Assembly (NCBI RefSeq): GCF_023721755.1 | Contig: NZ_JAMDLH010000012.1 | Span: 1 to 64,000 of the forward strand | Direction: 5' to 3' | From: Pleomorphomonas sp. NRK KF1 | GTDB taxonomy: Bacteria > Pseudomonadota > Alphaproteobacteria > Rhizobiales > Pleomorphomonadaceae | DNA length: 64,000 bases | Shown here: one piece after another, positions 8,576 through 16,336 of the stretch | Layout of the letters: the number at the start of each line of letters is the position of its first letter | Numbering within the stretch: position 1 is the stretch's first letter | Program-made: the position numbers and the translations under genes | Notes under the pieces: model-generated | Database searches by the model: none | The model's input: the letters and a program-made list of their open reading frames with translations, nothing else | What the model was told of the DNA's origin: nothing

Positions 8576-8980
8576 ATGCAGGCCATCGCCATCTACGCAG
8601 CCGGATTGATCAGCTTTCTCGTTCTCGACGCCATCTGGCTCGGCACCATGGTGCCGCGCCTCTACAAGCCGGCCATGGGCGACCTCGTCGCCGATCCCTT
8701 CCAGCCGCTGCCGGCGGCGATCTTCTACCTGATCTACGCCGGGGGGCTCGCCTATTTCGCCATTCAGCCGGCGCTGGCCGCCGGCAAGTGGCAGACGGCG
8801 CTTGTCGCCGGCGCGGCGCTGGGCTTCATCGCCTATTCCACCTATGATCTCACCAATCAGGCGACGCTGCGCGGCTGGCCGCTGACGGTCACCCTCGTCG
8901 ACATCGCCTGGGGAACGATCGCCAGTGGCCTTGCCGCCACCATCAGCTACCTGGCGCTGTCGCGCTGGCTCACGTCGTGA
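8576..8980 (+). CDS. DUF2177 family membrane protein
   Basis: The 134-residue protein has four predicted membrane helices and the DUF2177 pattern: FLVLDAIWLGTM in the first helix, AIFYLIYAGGLAYFA in the second, and YSTYDLTNQATLRGWP before the last. Its biochemical function is not known. The ATG at 8576 follows the ribosome-binding site ACGGAGG. It carries its own RpoE-like promoter and sits beside rpoE-chrR, so it is probably part of the singlet-oxygen or photo-oxidative stress response. Its last 34 bases overlap the 3' end of the convergent DUF1295 gene (8947-8980). Confidence 0.88.
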   Translation: MQAIAIYAAGLISFLVLDAIWLGTMVPRLYKPAMGDLVADPFQPLPAAIFYLIYAGGLAYFAIQPALAAGKWQTALVAGAALGFIAYSTYDLTNQATLRGWPLTVTLVDIAWGTIASGLAATISYLALSRWLTS

Positions 8981-9756
8981 GCTGGTCTGGGAGGCCGGGG
9001 AAAGAAAGCGCAAACGCGTCGCTGATAGGCGCGGAACGCCTCGCCCCGGCTTTCCAGCATGTGCTTCTCCAGCGGTGGAATGCCGGAGACATGGACGAGT
9101 AGCCAGTACATGGCGATCGGCGCGACGAGCGCCAGCGCCGTCTGCCCGTTGAAGCCGGAGAGGCCGAGCACGGCGATGCCGACCCAGAACAGCCACTCGA
9201 AGAAATAGTTGGGGTGGCGCGACCAGCCCCAGAGGCCGCGATCGCAGACCTTGCCCGCGCTGTCGCGCCGGAAGGCGGCGAGCTCTCGGTCGGACCACCA
9301 CTCGCCCACCAGCGCCGTAACGACGATGGCAAGGGCGAGCGCGTCCTGCCAGCCGAGCGGGCCGGGGCGCGACGCGGCGGCGGCGGCCGACAGCGCCAGC
9401 AGCCAGCCGGCGATGGCCTGCGCCTCAAGGAACATGAAGAGCTTGCGCGGCGCGGCGTCTCCCCATTCGCGACGAAGCGCGGCGTAGCGCGGATCGTCGG
9501 CGCCGCCACCTTTGAGCGTGCGGGTGAGGAGATGGCGGCCGAGCCGGACCGCCCAGACCGCGACCAGCGCGGCGACGATCAGCGGGCGCTCGACGGGGAG
9601 GGAGAGGGTGAGGATCAGCGCCAGCGTGGCGGCGCCCGTCGACAGCGCCCAGATGCCGTCGATGAAGCCCGACCGGCGCGTGCGCTCGGCGATCACCGCC
9701 GCAGCGCCCATCGCCAGCACCAGGATCGCCAGGGAGAGAAGTGCACCGGTCAGCAT
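8947..9756 (-). CDS. DUF1295 membrane protein, steroid 5-alpha-reductase-like fold
   Basis: The 269-residue integral membrane protein has about six or seven helices. It carries the DUF1295 hallmark LWGWSRHPNYFFEWLFW near residues 170-186, typical of the isoprenylcysteine-methyltransferase / steroid-reductase superfamily, whose members act on lipids using NADPH or SAM. The C-terminal part reads GIPPLEKHMLESRGEAFRAY. It is the third gene of the rpoE-chrR operon, starting two bases after the chrR stop. Together with the nearby CFA-type methyltransferase this suggests a membrane-lipid modification. The actual reaction is unknown. Confidence 0.87.
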   Translation of the reverse strand: MLTGALLSLAILVLAMGAAAVIAERTRRSGFIDGIWALSTGAATLALILTLSLPVERPLIVAALVAVWAVRLGRHLLTRTLKGGGADDPRYAALRREWGDAAPRKLFMFLEAQAIAGWLLALSAAAAASRPGPLGWQDALALAIVVTALVGEWWSDRELAAFRRDSAGKVCDRGLWGWSRHPNYFFEWLFWVGIAVLGLSGFNGQTALALVAPIAMYWLLVHVSGIPPLEKHMLESRGEAFRAYQRRVCAFFPRPPRPAHDVSQRDSAR

Positions 9757-9758
9757 GG

Positions 9759-10409
9759 CTACAGTCCGATCAGCGGGCTGACGAGGCGGCCGATCAGGCC
9801 GTGCGGCCGGAGCCGCCCCTCGATGGAGGCGAGGCAGATGCAGGTTTCCTCGCCGGTGACGACGGGCGTGTGATGGGTATCGTCGTCCTCCTCGGCGAGG
9901 TCGCCGGCGGCGCAGCGCCCGTGCTCGTCCTCGAAGGCGCCCTGGAGCACCAGCGTCAGTTCCTCGCCGGAATGGCCGTGGGTGGGCATGCGCTTGCCGG
10001 CGCCGATCTTCAGGAGAACGAGGTTGGTTTTGGGGTCTTCCGGCACGTCGAGGCGGGCGAAGGCCATGCCCGGCCCCATCCAGCGCCAGCCCGACGTTGC
10101 CCGCTCGGCGATCGGGGCGGGCAGGCGGATGCCAAGGTCGCGCGGGGGGCGTCGGGCCTGAGCCGGCGTGGGCGCAGGGCGCTTCTCGTCGAGGCGGGCG
10201 AGCGTCCGCTCGAACAGGCTGGCGTCGAGTTCGGACGGCGACTGGCGCTCGAGGAGCACGCCGGCCAGCGCCAGTGCTTCGCGATGGGCGGCGGCGCAGG
10301 TGTCGCAGAGCGAAAGGTGGCTCTCCACCACCAGCGCGGCGGCGGGCGGCAGCGAGCCGGCCGCGTAGCGGGCCAGGAGTTCGGGGCTTGGGTGGCGGCT
10401 CACGGTCAT
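9759..10409 (-). CDS. chrR: ChrR anti-sigma factor (zinc-binding domain plus cupin)
   Basis: ChrR holds the sigma factor RpoE inactive and releases it on singlet oxygen. The 216-residue protein has the N-terminal anti-sigma domain with the zinc pattern H-x3-C-x2-C (ESHLSLCDTCAAAHREA). The C-terminal cupin domain, needed for singlet-oxygen sensing in Rhodobacter, shows MPTHGHSGEELTLVLQG with its HxH and glutamate metal ligands. The start overlaps the rpoE stop by four bases (ATGA), giving coupled translation. Length and domain order match characterised ChrR. Confidence 0.95.
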   Translation of the reverse strand: MTVSRHPSPELLARYAAGSLPPAAALVVESHLSLCDTCAAAHREALALAGVLLERQSPSELDASLFERTLARLDEKRPAPTPAQARRPPRDLGIRLPAPIAERATSGWRWMGPGMAFARLDVPEDPKTNLVLLKIGAGKRMPTHGHSGEELTLVLQGAFEDEHGRCAAGDLAEEDDDTHHTPVVTGEETCICLASIEGRLRPHGLIGRLVSPLIGL

Positions 10410-10981
10410 GACGGCTCGTCGAGGAGATGGCGCAGGCGGTTCATGGCGAGGCGGACGCGCGACTTGACGGTGCCGAGCGGTATGCCGAGCGCTCTCGCGA
10501 TTTCGGTCTGCGGCGATTGGGAAAAGAAGGAAAGGGTGATGACCTCGGCCTGCTCGGCCGGCAGTTGATCGAGGGCGCGACGGACCCGCGTCTCCTCCTC
10601 GCGGGTGATGATCTCGCCTTCGGCCGACGGGCTGGGGTCGATGTCGCTGACCGGTTCGATCTCGGCGAGGCGGCGGCCCAGCCGGCGGCGGCGGTCGATG
10701 CCGAGGTTGCGGCAGATGGTGAAGATCCAGGTGGAGACGGCGCCGGCCTCGGCGTCGAACCGCTCGGCCTTGCGCCAGACCGCGAGCATGGTGTCCTGGA
10801 TCAGGTCGTCGCAGTCGCTGGCGCCGAAGCCCTGACGGGCGAGGAAGGTTCTGAGGCGGGGCGCGTAGAAGGCGAACAGGCGCGCGAAGGCCTGCCGGTC
10901 GCCCTCGCGGGCGATGGCCGCGACGAGGCGCGCCGCCTCGGCGCCATCAAACGGCTGCACCGCCGCGTCGGCCGGTCTCAT
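10406..10981 (-). CDS. rpoE: RpoE-type ECF sigma factor (ECF11 group)
   Basis: This sigma factor directs the singlet-oxygen stress regulon. The protein is about 191 residues. Region 2 contains FARLFAFYAPRLRTFLARQG and DDLIQDTMLAVWRKAERFD; region 4 contains LDQLPAEQAEVITLSFF and the helix-turn-helix IARALGIPLGTVKSRVRLAM. A longer frame reaches an ATG at 11044, but a matching RpoE promoter has its -10 at 11054-11049. The transcript would then start near 11042, so the ATG at 10981 (MRPADAAV) is preferred despite a weak ribosome-binding site. It is followed and overlapped by chrR. Auto-regulation is very likely. Confidence 0.93.
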   Translation of the reverse strand: MRPADAAVQPFDGAEAARLVAAIAREGDRQAFARLFAFYAPRLRTFLARQGFGASDCDDLIQDTMLAVWRKAERFDAEAGAVSTWIFTICRNLGIDRRRRLGRRLAEIEPVSDIDPSPSAEGEIITREEETRVRRALDQLPAEQAEVITLSFFSQSPQTEIARALGIPLGTVKSRVRLAMNRLRHLLDEPS

Positions 10982-11048
10982 GGAACTGACCGCCGGTTCG
11001 GAGGTTGCAGCGAGAGGAAAAGAGTTCGCCCGTTCACGTCTCATGCCT

Positions 11049-11078
11049 CTTCTACGTTTGCCTGGAAACGACGGATCA
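11049..11078 (-). promoter_or_regulatory. RpoE-type autoregulatory promoter of rpoE-chrR
   Basis: On the minus strand TGATCC (11078-11073), exactly 18 bases, then TAGAAG (11054-11049). This is the Rhodobacter RpoE pattern and shows that rpoE is likely to activate its own operon. It also decides the rpoE start codon, because the upstream ATG at 11044 would lie at or before the transcription start. Confidence 0.78.
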
Positions 11079-11117
11079 CCGGCGCCGATGCTACGACCAT
11101 TTCCGCAGTCCGCGTGG

Positions 11118-11147
11118 TGATCCTTCACGCAGGGACCATCGTAGAAT
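11118..11147 (+). promoter_or_regulatory. RpoE-type promoter of the FAD-oxidoreductase/DUF1365/CFA operon
   Basis: TGATCC (11118-11123), an 18-base spacer, then TAGAAT (11142-11147). The expected transcription start near 11154 leaves a leader of about 30 bases with the ribosome-binding site CGGAGG (11175-11180) before the ATG at 11185. The box lies 39 bp from the oppositely oriented rpoE promoter. Confidence 0.78.
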
Positions 11148-11184
11148 GGAACGTATAGCAGTTTCGGCGGCAAGCGGAGGTTAC

Positions 11185-12528
11185 ATGCGCGAGGCGACAA
11201 AGGATACCGACAGGCGACTGGAGATCGCGGTGATCGGGTCGGGTATCTCCGGTCTGTCGGCGGCATGGCTGCTGTCGGGCCGCCACGACGTGACGCTCTA
11301 CGAGATCGATCGGCGGCTCGGCGGCCACAGCAACACCGTGCTGGCGCCGACGGACGGCGCGTCCATTCCGGTCGATACCGGCTTCATCGTCTACAACGAG
11401 GTCACCTACCCGAACCTGACGGCCCTGTTCGCCCACCTCGACATCGAGACCGAGGCGACGGAGATGTCGTTCGCCGTGTCAATCGACGGCGGCCGGCTCG
11501 AGTATGCCGGTTCCGATCTCGCCGGCCTTCTCGCCCAACCATCCAACCTCGTTCGCCCGCGCTTCTATGCCATGATGACCGACCTGCTGCGCTTCTACCG
11601 GCAGGCGCCGCGCGATCTCGGCCGGCTCGAGGGCGTGACGCTGGCCGACTATCTCGACGCCAACAGCTATGGCCGCGCCTTCCGCGAGGATCACCTCTAC
11701 CCGATGGCGGCGGCCATCTGGTCGACCCCGGCCGACGAGGTCGGCGCCTATCCGGCCGAGGCCTTCATCCGCTTCTGCGACAATCACGGCCTCCTCAAGC
11801 TCAGCGGCCGGCCGCAATGGCGCACGGTGAAGGGTGGCAGCCGCGCCTATGTCGCCAAGCTGGCCGAGCCACTCAACGGGCAGGCGATGATCGGCCGCGA
11901 CGTGAAGATCGTCGAGCGGTCGTCGGCCGGCGTGGTGATCGAGGACGGATTGCGCCAGCGCCGCTTCGACAAGGTGCTGGTCGCCTGCCACGCCGATCAG
12001 GCGCTCGACGTGATCAAGGCGCCGACCGAGGCCGAACGCCAGATCCTCGGCGCCTTCCGCTACAGCCGCAACTATGCGGTTCTGCACGGCGACGAGCGGC
12101 TGATGCCGCGCCGGCGGGCTGCCTGGGCGGCCTGGAACTATCTGGCGACCAGCGACCGTTCGTCCGGCCCTTCGGTCACCTACTGGATGAACCGGCTGCA
12201 GCACATCGATCCGTCGGTGCCGCTGTTCGTCACGCTCAATCCGGTCGTCGAGCCGCGCCTCGACCGCGTCTACAACCAGTTCACCTACGAGCATCCGCTG
12301 TTCGACCAGGCGGCCATTGAGGCGCAGCGGCGGCTCTGGAGTCTTCAGGGCGTCGGCAACGTCTGGTTCGCGGGAGCCTATTTCGGCGCGGGGTTCCACG
12401 AGGATGGCCTGCAAGCCGGGCTCGCCGCCGCCGAGGCGATGGGCGCACCGCGCCGGCCGTGGCTGGTCAAGAACGAGTCCGGCCGAATTCACCTTGACCC
12501 CGACGTCTGGGGCGAGGCGGCGGCATGA
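11185..12528 (+). CDS. FAD/NAD(P)-binding oxidoreductase of the amine-oxidase/desaturase superfamily
   Basis: The 447-residue protein begins with a dinucleotide-binding motif (VIGSGISGLSAAWLL, residues about 14-28) followed by the acidic residue of YEIDRRLGGHS, which binds the FAD ribose. The C-terminus carries the second FAD motif with WFAGAYFGAGFHEDGLQAG. Proteins of this family beside DUF1365 and CFA-like genes include the Rhodobacter furan-fatty-acid desaturase UfaD. From that I infer a membrane-lipid acyl-chain desaturase role. Start ATG 11185 is set by CGGAGG five bases upstream. The stop overlaps the DUF1365 start (ATGA). It is the first gene of an operon under an RpoE promoter. Confidence 0.88.
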   Translation: MREATKDTDRRLEIAVIGSGISGLSAAWLLSGRHDVTLYEIDRRLGGHSNTVLAPTDGASIPVDTGFIVYNEVTYPNLTALFAHLDIETEATEMSFAVSIDGGRLEYAGSDLAGLLAQPSNLVRPRFYAMMTDLLRFYRQAPRDLGRLEGVTLADYLDANSYGRAFREDHLYPMAAAIWSTPADEVGAYPAEAFIRFCDNHGLLKLSGRPQWRTVKGGSRAYVAKLAEPLNGQAMIGRDVKIVERSSAGVVIEDGLRQRRFDKVLVACHADQALDVIKAPTEAERQILGAFRYSRNYAVLHGDERLMPRRRAAWAAWNYLATSDRSSGPSVTYWMNRLQHIDPSVPLFVTLNPVVEPRLDRVYNQFTYEHPLFDQAAIEAQRRLWSLQGVGNVWFAGAYFGAGFHEDGLQAGLAAAEAMGAPRRPWLVKNESGRIHLDPDVWGEAAA

Positions 12529-13301
12529 CGCCCTCGCTCTACGTCGGCGACGTGCTTCATCGTCGCATGAGGCCCGCGGCGCACAGCCTGAAATACGGGG
12601 TCTACATGCTGCATGCCGATCTCGACCGGCTCGGCGAGCTCGACCGGGCGAGCCGCCTGCTGTCGGTGAACCGCTGGAATCTGCTGTCCTTCCGCGAGGC
12701 CGACCACGGGCCGGCGGGAGAGGGCCCGCTGGCGGCGCGTATCCGGCGGTTGGCGATGGAACGCGGCCTCGGCTGGGACGGCACGCAGGTGACGCTGATC
12801 GCCATGCCCAGGCTCTTCGGTTTCGTCTTCAACCCGCTCAGCGTCTATTTCTGCCGCAATGCCGACGGGCGTCTTTCCGCCATCGTCTACGAGGTGCGCA
12901 ACACCTTCGGCGGCATGCATCACTATGCCGCCGACGTCGCAGCGGAGACCATCGGCACCATCCATCAGGCGGCGGAGAAGGACTTCTACGTCTCGCCCTT
13001 CCTGCCGATGGAGATGCGCTACCGCTTCCACGTCAAGCCGCCGGCCGAGCGCTTCACCATCGCCATTGAGGATCACGATCGCGAGGGCCTGATGCTGACG
13101 GCCTCGATGTCGCTGATGCGCGAGGCGCTCGGCGATCGCGCCGTTCTCCGCCTGCTCGGCAGATTCCCGCTGATGACGCTGAAGGTCATCGCAGCCATTC
13201 ATTGGGAAGCGCTGAAGCTGTGGCTGAAGCGCATCCCCTTCCATTCCCGCCCCGGTGGCGGCCCCAAGGGTTTCAATCCAACGGAAAGGTCTTCCGGATG
13301 A
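12525..13301 (+). CDS. DUF1365 family protein, putative lipid-modifying enzyme
   Basis: The 258-residue protein has the DUF1365 pattern: HRRMRPAAHSLKYGVYMLHADLD-type opening, LFGFVFNPLSVYFC in the middle, and EKDFYVSPFLPMEMRYRF later. Members occur next to FAD oxidoreductases and CFA-type methylases in RpoE/ChrR regulons. In Rhodobacter a gene of this kind is needed to make furan fatty acids, so it may supply the O2-dependent ring-forming step (UfaO role), but I recall this rather than read it from sequence. Both ends overlap neighbours by ATGA, so the three genes are one translationally coupled unit. Confidence 0.85.
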   Translation: MTPSLYVGDVLHRRMRPAAHSLKYGVYMLHADLDRLGELDRASRLLSVNRWNLLSFREADHGPAGEGPLAARIRRLAMERGLGWDGTQVTLIAMPRLFGFVFNPLSVYFCRNADGRLSAIVYEVRNTFGGMHHYAADVAAETIGTIHQAAEKDFYVSPFLPMEMRYRFHVKPPAERFTIAIEDHDREGLMLTASMSLMREALGDRAVLRLLGRFPLMTLKVIAAIHWEALKLWLKRIPFHSRPGGGPKGFNPTERSSG

Positions 13302-14533
13302 CGTCATTGTCGAGCTCCATGATCATCCCCTCGATCGTCGGTTGGGCATTGCCGACCCGGCTGCGCGTCGATCTGGTCCGGCGGTTGTTGAATCATGTCG
13401 AGCGGGGTCGCCTTTCCGTGACGCTGCCGGACGGCTCGCAGCTGTCCGCTGCCGGGCACGCGCCCGGCGCGGCGGCGGAAGTCCGCATCCTGCGCTGGCG
13501 GGCGGTCAATCGGTTGCTGCGCGGCGGCGACATCGGCTTTGCCGAGGCCTATGTCGATGGCGATTGGGACACGCCCGATCTCGTCGCCTTCCTGACCTTC
13601 TGCGCCGACAACCTCGACAGTCTGACCGAGGTGGCCAAGGCGTCGTTGCCGGTGCGGTTCATGCAGCGCCTGTTGATGCTGCTCCGGCGCAACTCGAAGG
13701 CCGGCAGCCGGCGCAACATCATGGCCCACTACGACCTCGGCAATGCCTTCTTCGCCGAGTGGCTGGACCGCGAGATGGTCTACTCCTCGGCCGTCTACGC
13801 GGACGGCGACGACCTGGAAGCCGCCCAGCGCCGCAAGGTCCAGCGCATCGCCGACATGCTGGGTCTCGATGGCGACCAGTCGGTGCTGGAGATCGGCTGC
13901 GGCTGGGGCGGCCTTGCCGCCTATCTCGCCGACGCGGGCGCCGGATCGGTACGGGGCATCACCCTGTCGCCGGCCCAGCTCGCCGTGGGCCAGCAGAAAA
14001 TACAGGCGCGCGGATTGGACGATCGGGTGTCGCTGGAGCTCCGCGACTATCGCGACGTCGAGGGGCAATATGATCGCGTCGTGTCGATCGAGATGTTCGA
14101 GGCGGTGGGCGAGGCCTACTGGCGCGGCTATTTCGACAAGGTGCGGCAGGCGCTGAAGCCCGGGGGACGGGCGGTGCTGCAGGTGATCACCATCGCCGAC
14201 GATCGCTTCGAGCACTACCGCGCCCACCCCGACATGATCCAGACGCTGGTGTTCCCCGGCGGCATGCTGCCGAGCAAGGCCGTCTTCGCCAAGGTGGCCA
14301 GGGAGGCGGGCTTCGCGCTGACCGAAAGCTTCGACTTCGGCCTCTCCTACGCCCGAACGCTCGCCGACTGGCGGCAGCGCTTCGAGGCGGCCTGGCCCAG
14401 AATCGCCGACCTCGGCTACTCCCCCACCTTCAAGCGCCTGTGGTCCTACTACCTCGCCTATTGCGAAGCGGGGTTCCGTACGGGGCGTATCGACGTCAGC
14501 CTCTATGCGCTGGAACCGGTGAGGGGGTCTTGA
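13298..14533 (+). CDS. Cyclopropane-fatty-acid-synthase family SAM methyltransferase
   Basis: The 411-residue enzyme transfers a methyl or methylene group from SAM to an unsaturated acyl chain of a membrane phospholipid. The SAM site reads VLEIGCGWGGLAAYLA near residues 192-207. The family motifs NIMAHYDLGNAFFAEWLD and MVYSSAVYA precede it, and FPGGMLPSK lies in the C-terminal part. In this gene order the product may be a methylated alkene (UfaM role) rather than a cyclopropane. It is the last gene of the RpoE-controlled operon and starts inside the DUF1365 stop. It converges on the next methyltransferase with no clear terminator between. Confidence 0.92.
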   Translation: MTSLSSSMIIPSIVGWALPTRLRVDLVRRLLNHVERGRLSVTLPDGSQLSAAGHAPGAAAEVRILRWRAVNRLLRGGDIGFAEAYVDGDWDTPDLVAFLTFCADNLDSLTEVAKASLPVRFMQRLLMLLRRNSKAGSRRNIMAHYDLGNAFFAEWLDREMVYSSAVYADGDDLEAAQRRKVQRIADMLGLDGDQSVLEIGCGWGGLAAYLADAGAGSVRGITLSPAQLAVGQQKIQARGLDDRVSLELRDYRDVEGQYDRVVSIEMFEAVGEAYWRGYFDKVRQALKPGGRAVLQVITIADDRFEHYRAHPDMIQTLVFPGGMLPSKAVFAKVAREAGFALTESFDFGLSYARTLADWRQRFEAAWPRIADLGYSPTFKRLWSYYLAYCEAGFRTGRIDVSLYALEPVRGS

Positions 14534-14560
14534 GCTTGATCGGTTCGAAAGTTGGCTGAT

Positions 14561-15343
14561 CTAGAGGTTTGTCTTTCCCGAGGACACCAGCAGATAGAGC
14601 GAGCCAACGTAGGCCGGCTGTTGGCGGAGCGCGCCGTGTTTCGAATCCCAGGCGCCGGACTTTAGGTCGGCGGCGAGGTGGGCGACGGCGGTGTTGGCTT
14701 CGTCGGGGGTGACGAAGCTCCAGGCCGAGCAGGAGAGGCGGGCCGCCGGCTCCAGAAGCATTTCAGGTCGGCCGTAGTAGGCCTCGTTGAAGCCGTCCCG
14801 GCAGTCGAGGGGAATCGGCACAGCGATGCGGTCGATCGAGGTGCCCAGGCCCTCGGCGACGCGCTCGAACGACGGATAGCGCTTGGCCTCGGTGGACAGC
14901 ACCTTCGGCGCGTAGTCGTTGAGCCAGAAGGTCTCGACCTCCAGGGGATCGCAGGTGAGGATGACCACCGGGCCGCGCGTGACGCGGCGTACTTCCCGGA
15001 GGCCGGCTTCGAGGTCGGCCCATTGGTGGATGGTGAAGCTCGCCATGGCCGCGTCGAAACTGTCGTCGGCAAAGGGCAAGTGCTCGGCGGTGGCGTCGAT
15101 GGCCGGCGCCAGATGCGAGGGCCGTTGCGCCCGCATCGAGGCGGACGGCTCGACGGCGGTGACCTCGCGGTCGAGAGGCTCATAGGAGCCGGCGCCCGCA
15201 CCGACGTTGAGCACCGTCCCGGCCGGTCCCAGTGCTTCGGAGATCATGGCAGCGATGCGCGGATCGGGCTGGCGGTAGCTGCTGTAGGACTGTCCGATCC
15301 GGCCGTAATCGGCATCGCCGGCACTACCGTCTTCGTGGCGCAT
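14561..15343 (-). CDS. Class I SAM-dependent methyltransferase (Methyltransf_11 type)
   Basis: The 260-residue protein has the Rossmann SAM motif VLNVGAGAGSYEP near residues 43-55, the acidic motif VTAVEPSASM, and the post-I segment AEHLPFADDSFDAAMASFTI containing motif IV. This is a soluble small-molecule or lipid methyltransferase of the UbiE-like group. Its substrate is unknown. It stands alone on the minus strand, divergent from the XRE-cupin gene. No RpoE-like box was seen upstream, so it is probably not part of the neighbouring regulon. Confidence 0.85.
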   Translation of the reverse strand: MRHEDGSAGDADYGRIGQSYSSYRQPDPRIAAMISEALGPAGTVLNVGAGAGSYEPLDREVTAVEPSASMRAQRPSHLAPAIDATAEHLPFADDSFDAAMASFTIHQWADLEAGLREVRRVTRGPVVILTCDPLEVETFWLNDYAPKVLSTEAKRYPSFERVAEGLGTSIDRIAVPIPLDCRDGFNEAYYGRPEMLLEPAARLSCSAWSFVTPDEANTAVAHLAADLKSGAWDSKHGALRQQPAYVGSLYLLVSSGKTNL

Positions 15344-15547
15344 CCCTCGTACTCCTCGTCATTTTGCTCGGGCCAGGAGCCTCGGATGTGGCGCTCCGAC
15401 CGCGATGCTTCAAGACGCCGGATGTCCGGCAATTGGCGGAGGCCGCACTTCCAGTTCCTGCACAAGAATCGCGCAGATCGTTGCATGGGCCGCACAGCGA
15501 TGGTGCAGCCGCGTCGGTATCCGGATGCCACACAACGAGATAGGAGT

Positions 15548-15564
15548 TTTTAGCATGGCTAAAA
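15548..15564. promoter_or_regulatory. Candidate operator palindrome upstream of the XRE-cupin gene
   Basis: TTTTAGC-ATG-GCTAAAA is a perfect 7+3+7 inverted repeat in the 285-base gap between the divergent methyltransferase and the XRE-cupin regulator, 65 bases before that regulator's ATG. It stands out from the GC-rich surroundings. Autoregulation through it is an inference from position. Confidence 0.45.
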
Positions 15565-15628
15565 TTTGCCCTTGATCGCCCTGTCTGCCCGCCTGAGAAT
15601 TTTACTTATACTAAACTCGGGTGGCGAC

Positions 15629-16336
15629 ATGGGATCTCGGGGCAAGGCAGATGGTGAAGAGGGTGCGGTCGGCTCGCTCGGGCAGAAGCTGCGGCTTCGC
15701 CGCAAGGAACTCGGCCTGACGCTCAGCGAGGTCGCCTCGCGCTCGGGCTTCTCCAACGGCTTCATTTCGCAGATCGAGCGCGGGCTCACCATACCGTCGC
15801 TGACGTCGCTGATATCGGTCTGTTCGATCCTCGAGATGAAGGCCAGCGATTTCCTGTCCTCGCAGGCGACGCCGGAACCCTTCACCCGCCACAACGATCG
15901 CATCACCTTCGGGCTCGGCGGCCCGCAGAAAACCAGCGTCGTCTACGAGCGGCTGTCGGCGGCCTTTCCCGGCAACGTATTGCGGTCCGTCATCATGCAC
16001 GAGCCGCCCGGCTACCAGAGCGAGCGCTTCTCCCACGACGGCGAGGAGATCTTCTACATCGTCAGCGGCTCGCTGACGCTGGAGATCGACGGCGTCTCGA
16101 CGGTGCTCAACCAGGGCGACAGCGCGCATTTCCCGTCGTCGCGCGTCCACGCGACCTGGAACCACACCGATCAGACGACGATCGTGCTGCACACCTGCAC
16201 CATCGACGTGTTCGGCGACGTCTATGCCGACCCACCGGTCGTGGCCGGCGGCGAAGGGGCGATCGCCATCAACCGCGCCGCCAAGCGCAAGAGATACTCA
16301 ACAAAGCCGATCAAAAAAGAGGGGTCCGCATCATGA
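15629..16336 (+). CDS. XRE-family regulator with C-terminal cupin domain
   Basis: The 235-residue protein has an N-terminal XRE helix-turn-helix (residues about 17-72: LRRKELGLTLSEVASRSGFS and FISQIERGLTIPSLTSL). A cupin sensor domain (residues about 110-205) includes HDGEEIFYIVSGSLTLEIDG and HFPSSRVHATWNHTD. Regulators of this architecture usually control the catabolic or uptake operon beside them and sense its substrate. Here the gene is the first of that operon: its stop overlaps the start of the ABC binding protein (ATGA). I chose ATG 15629; an in-frame start at 15566 would add about 21 residues outside the domain. Confidence 0.88.
   Translation: MGSRGKADGEEGAVGSLGQKLRLRRKELGLTLSEVASRSGFSNGFISQIERGLTIPSLTSLISVCSILEMKASDFLSSQATPEPFTRHNDRITFGLGGPQKTSVVYERLSAAFPGNVLRSVIMHEPPGYQSERFSHDGEEIFYIVSGSLTLEIDGVSTVLNQGDSAHFPSSRVHATWNHTDQTTIVLHTCTIDVFGDVYADPPVVAGGEGAIAINRAAKRKRYSTKPIKKEGSAS

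Noticed and set aside
10982-11266. Extended N-terminus of RpoE up to 11266 or 11044
   Set aside because: The region holds the divergent RpoE promoters, and the rpoE -10 box lies at 11054-11049, so these codons would not be transcribed.
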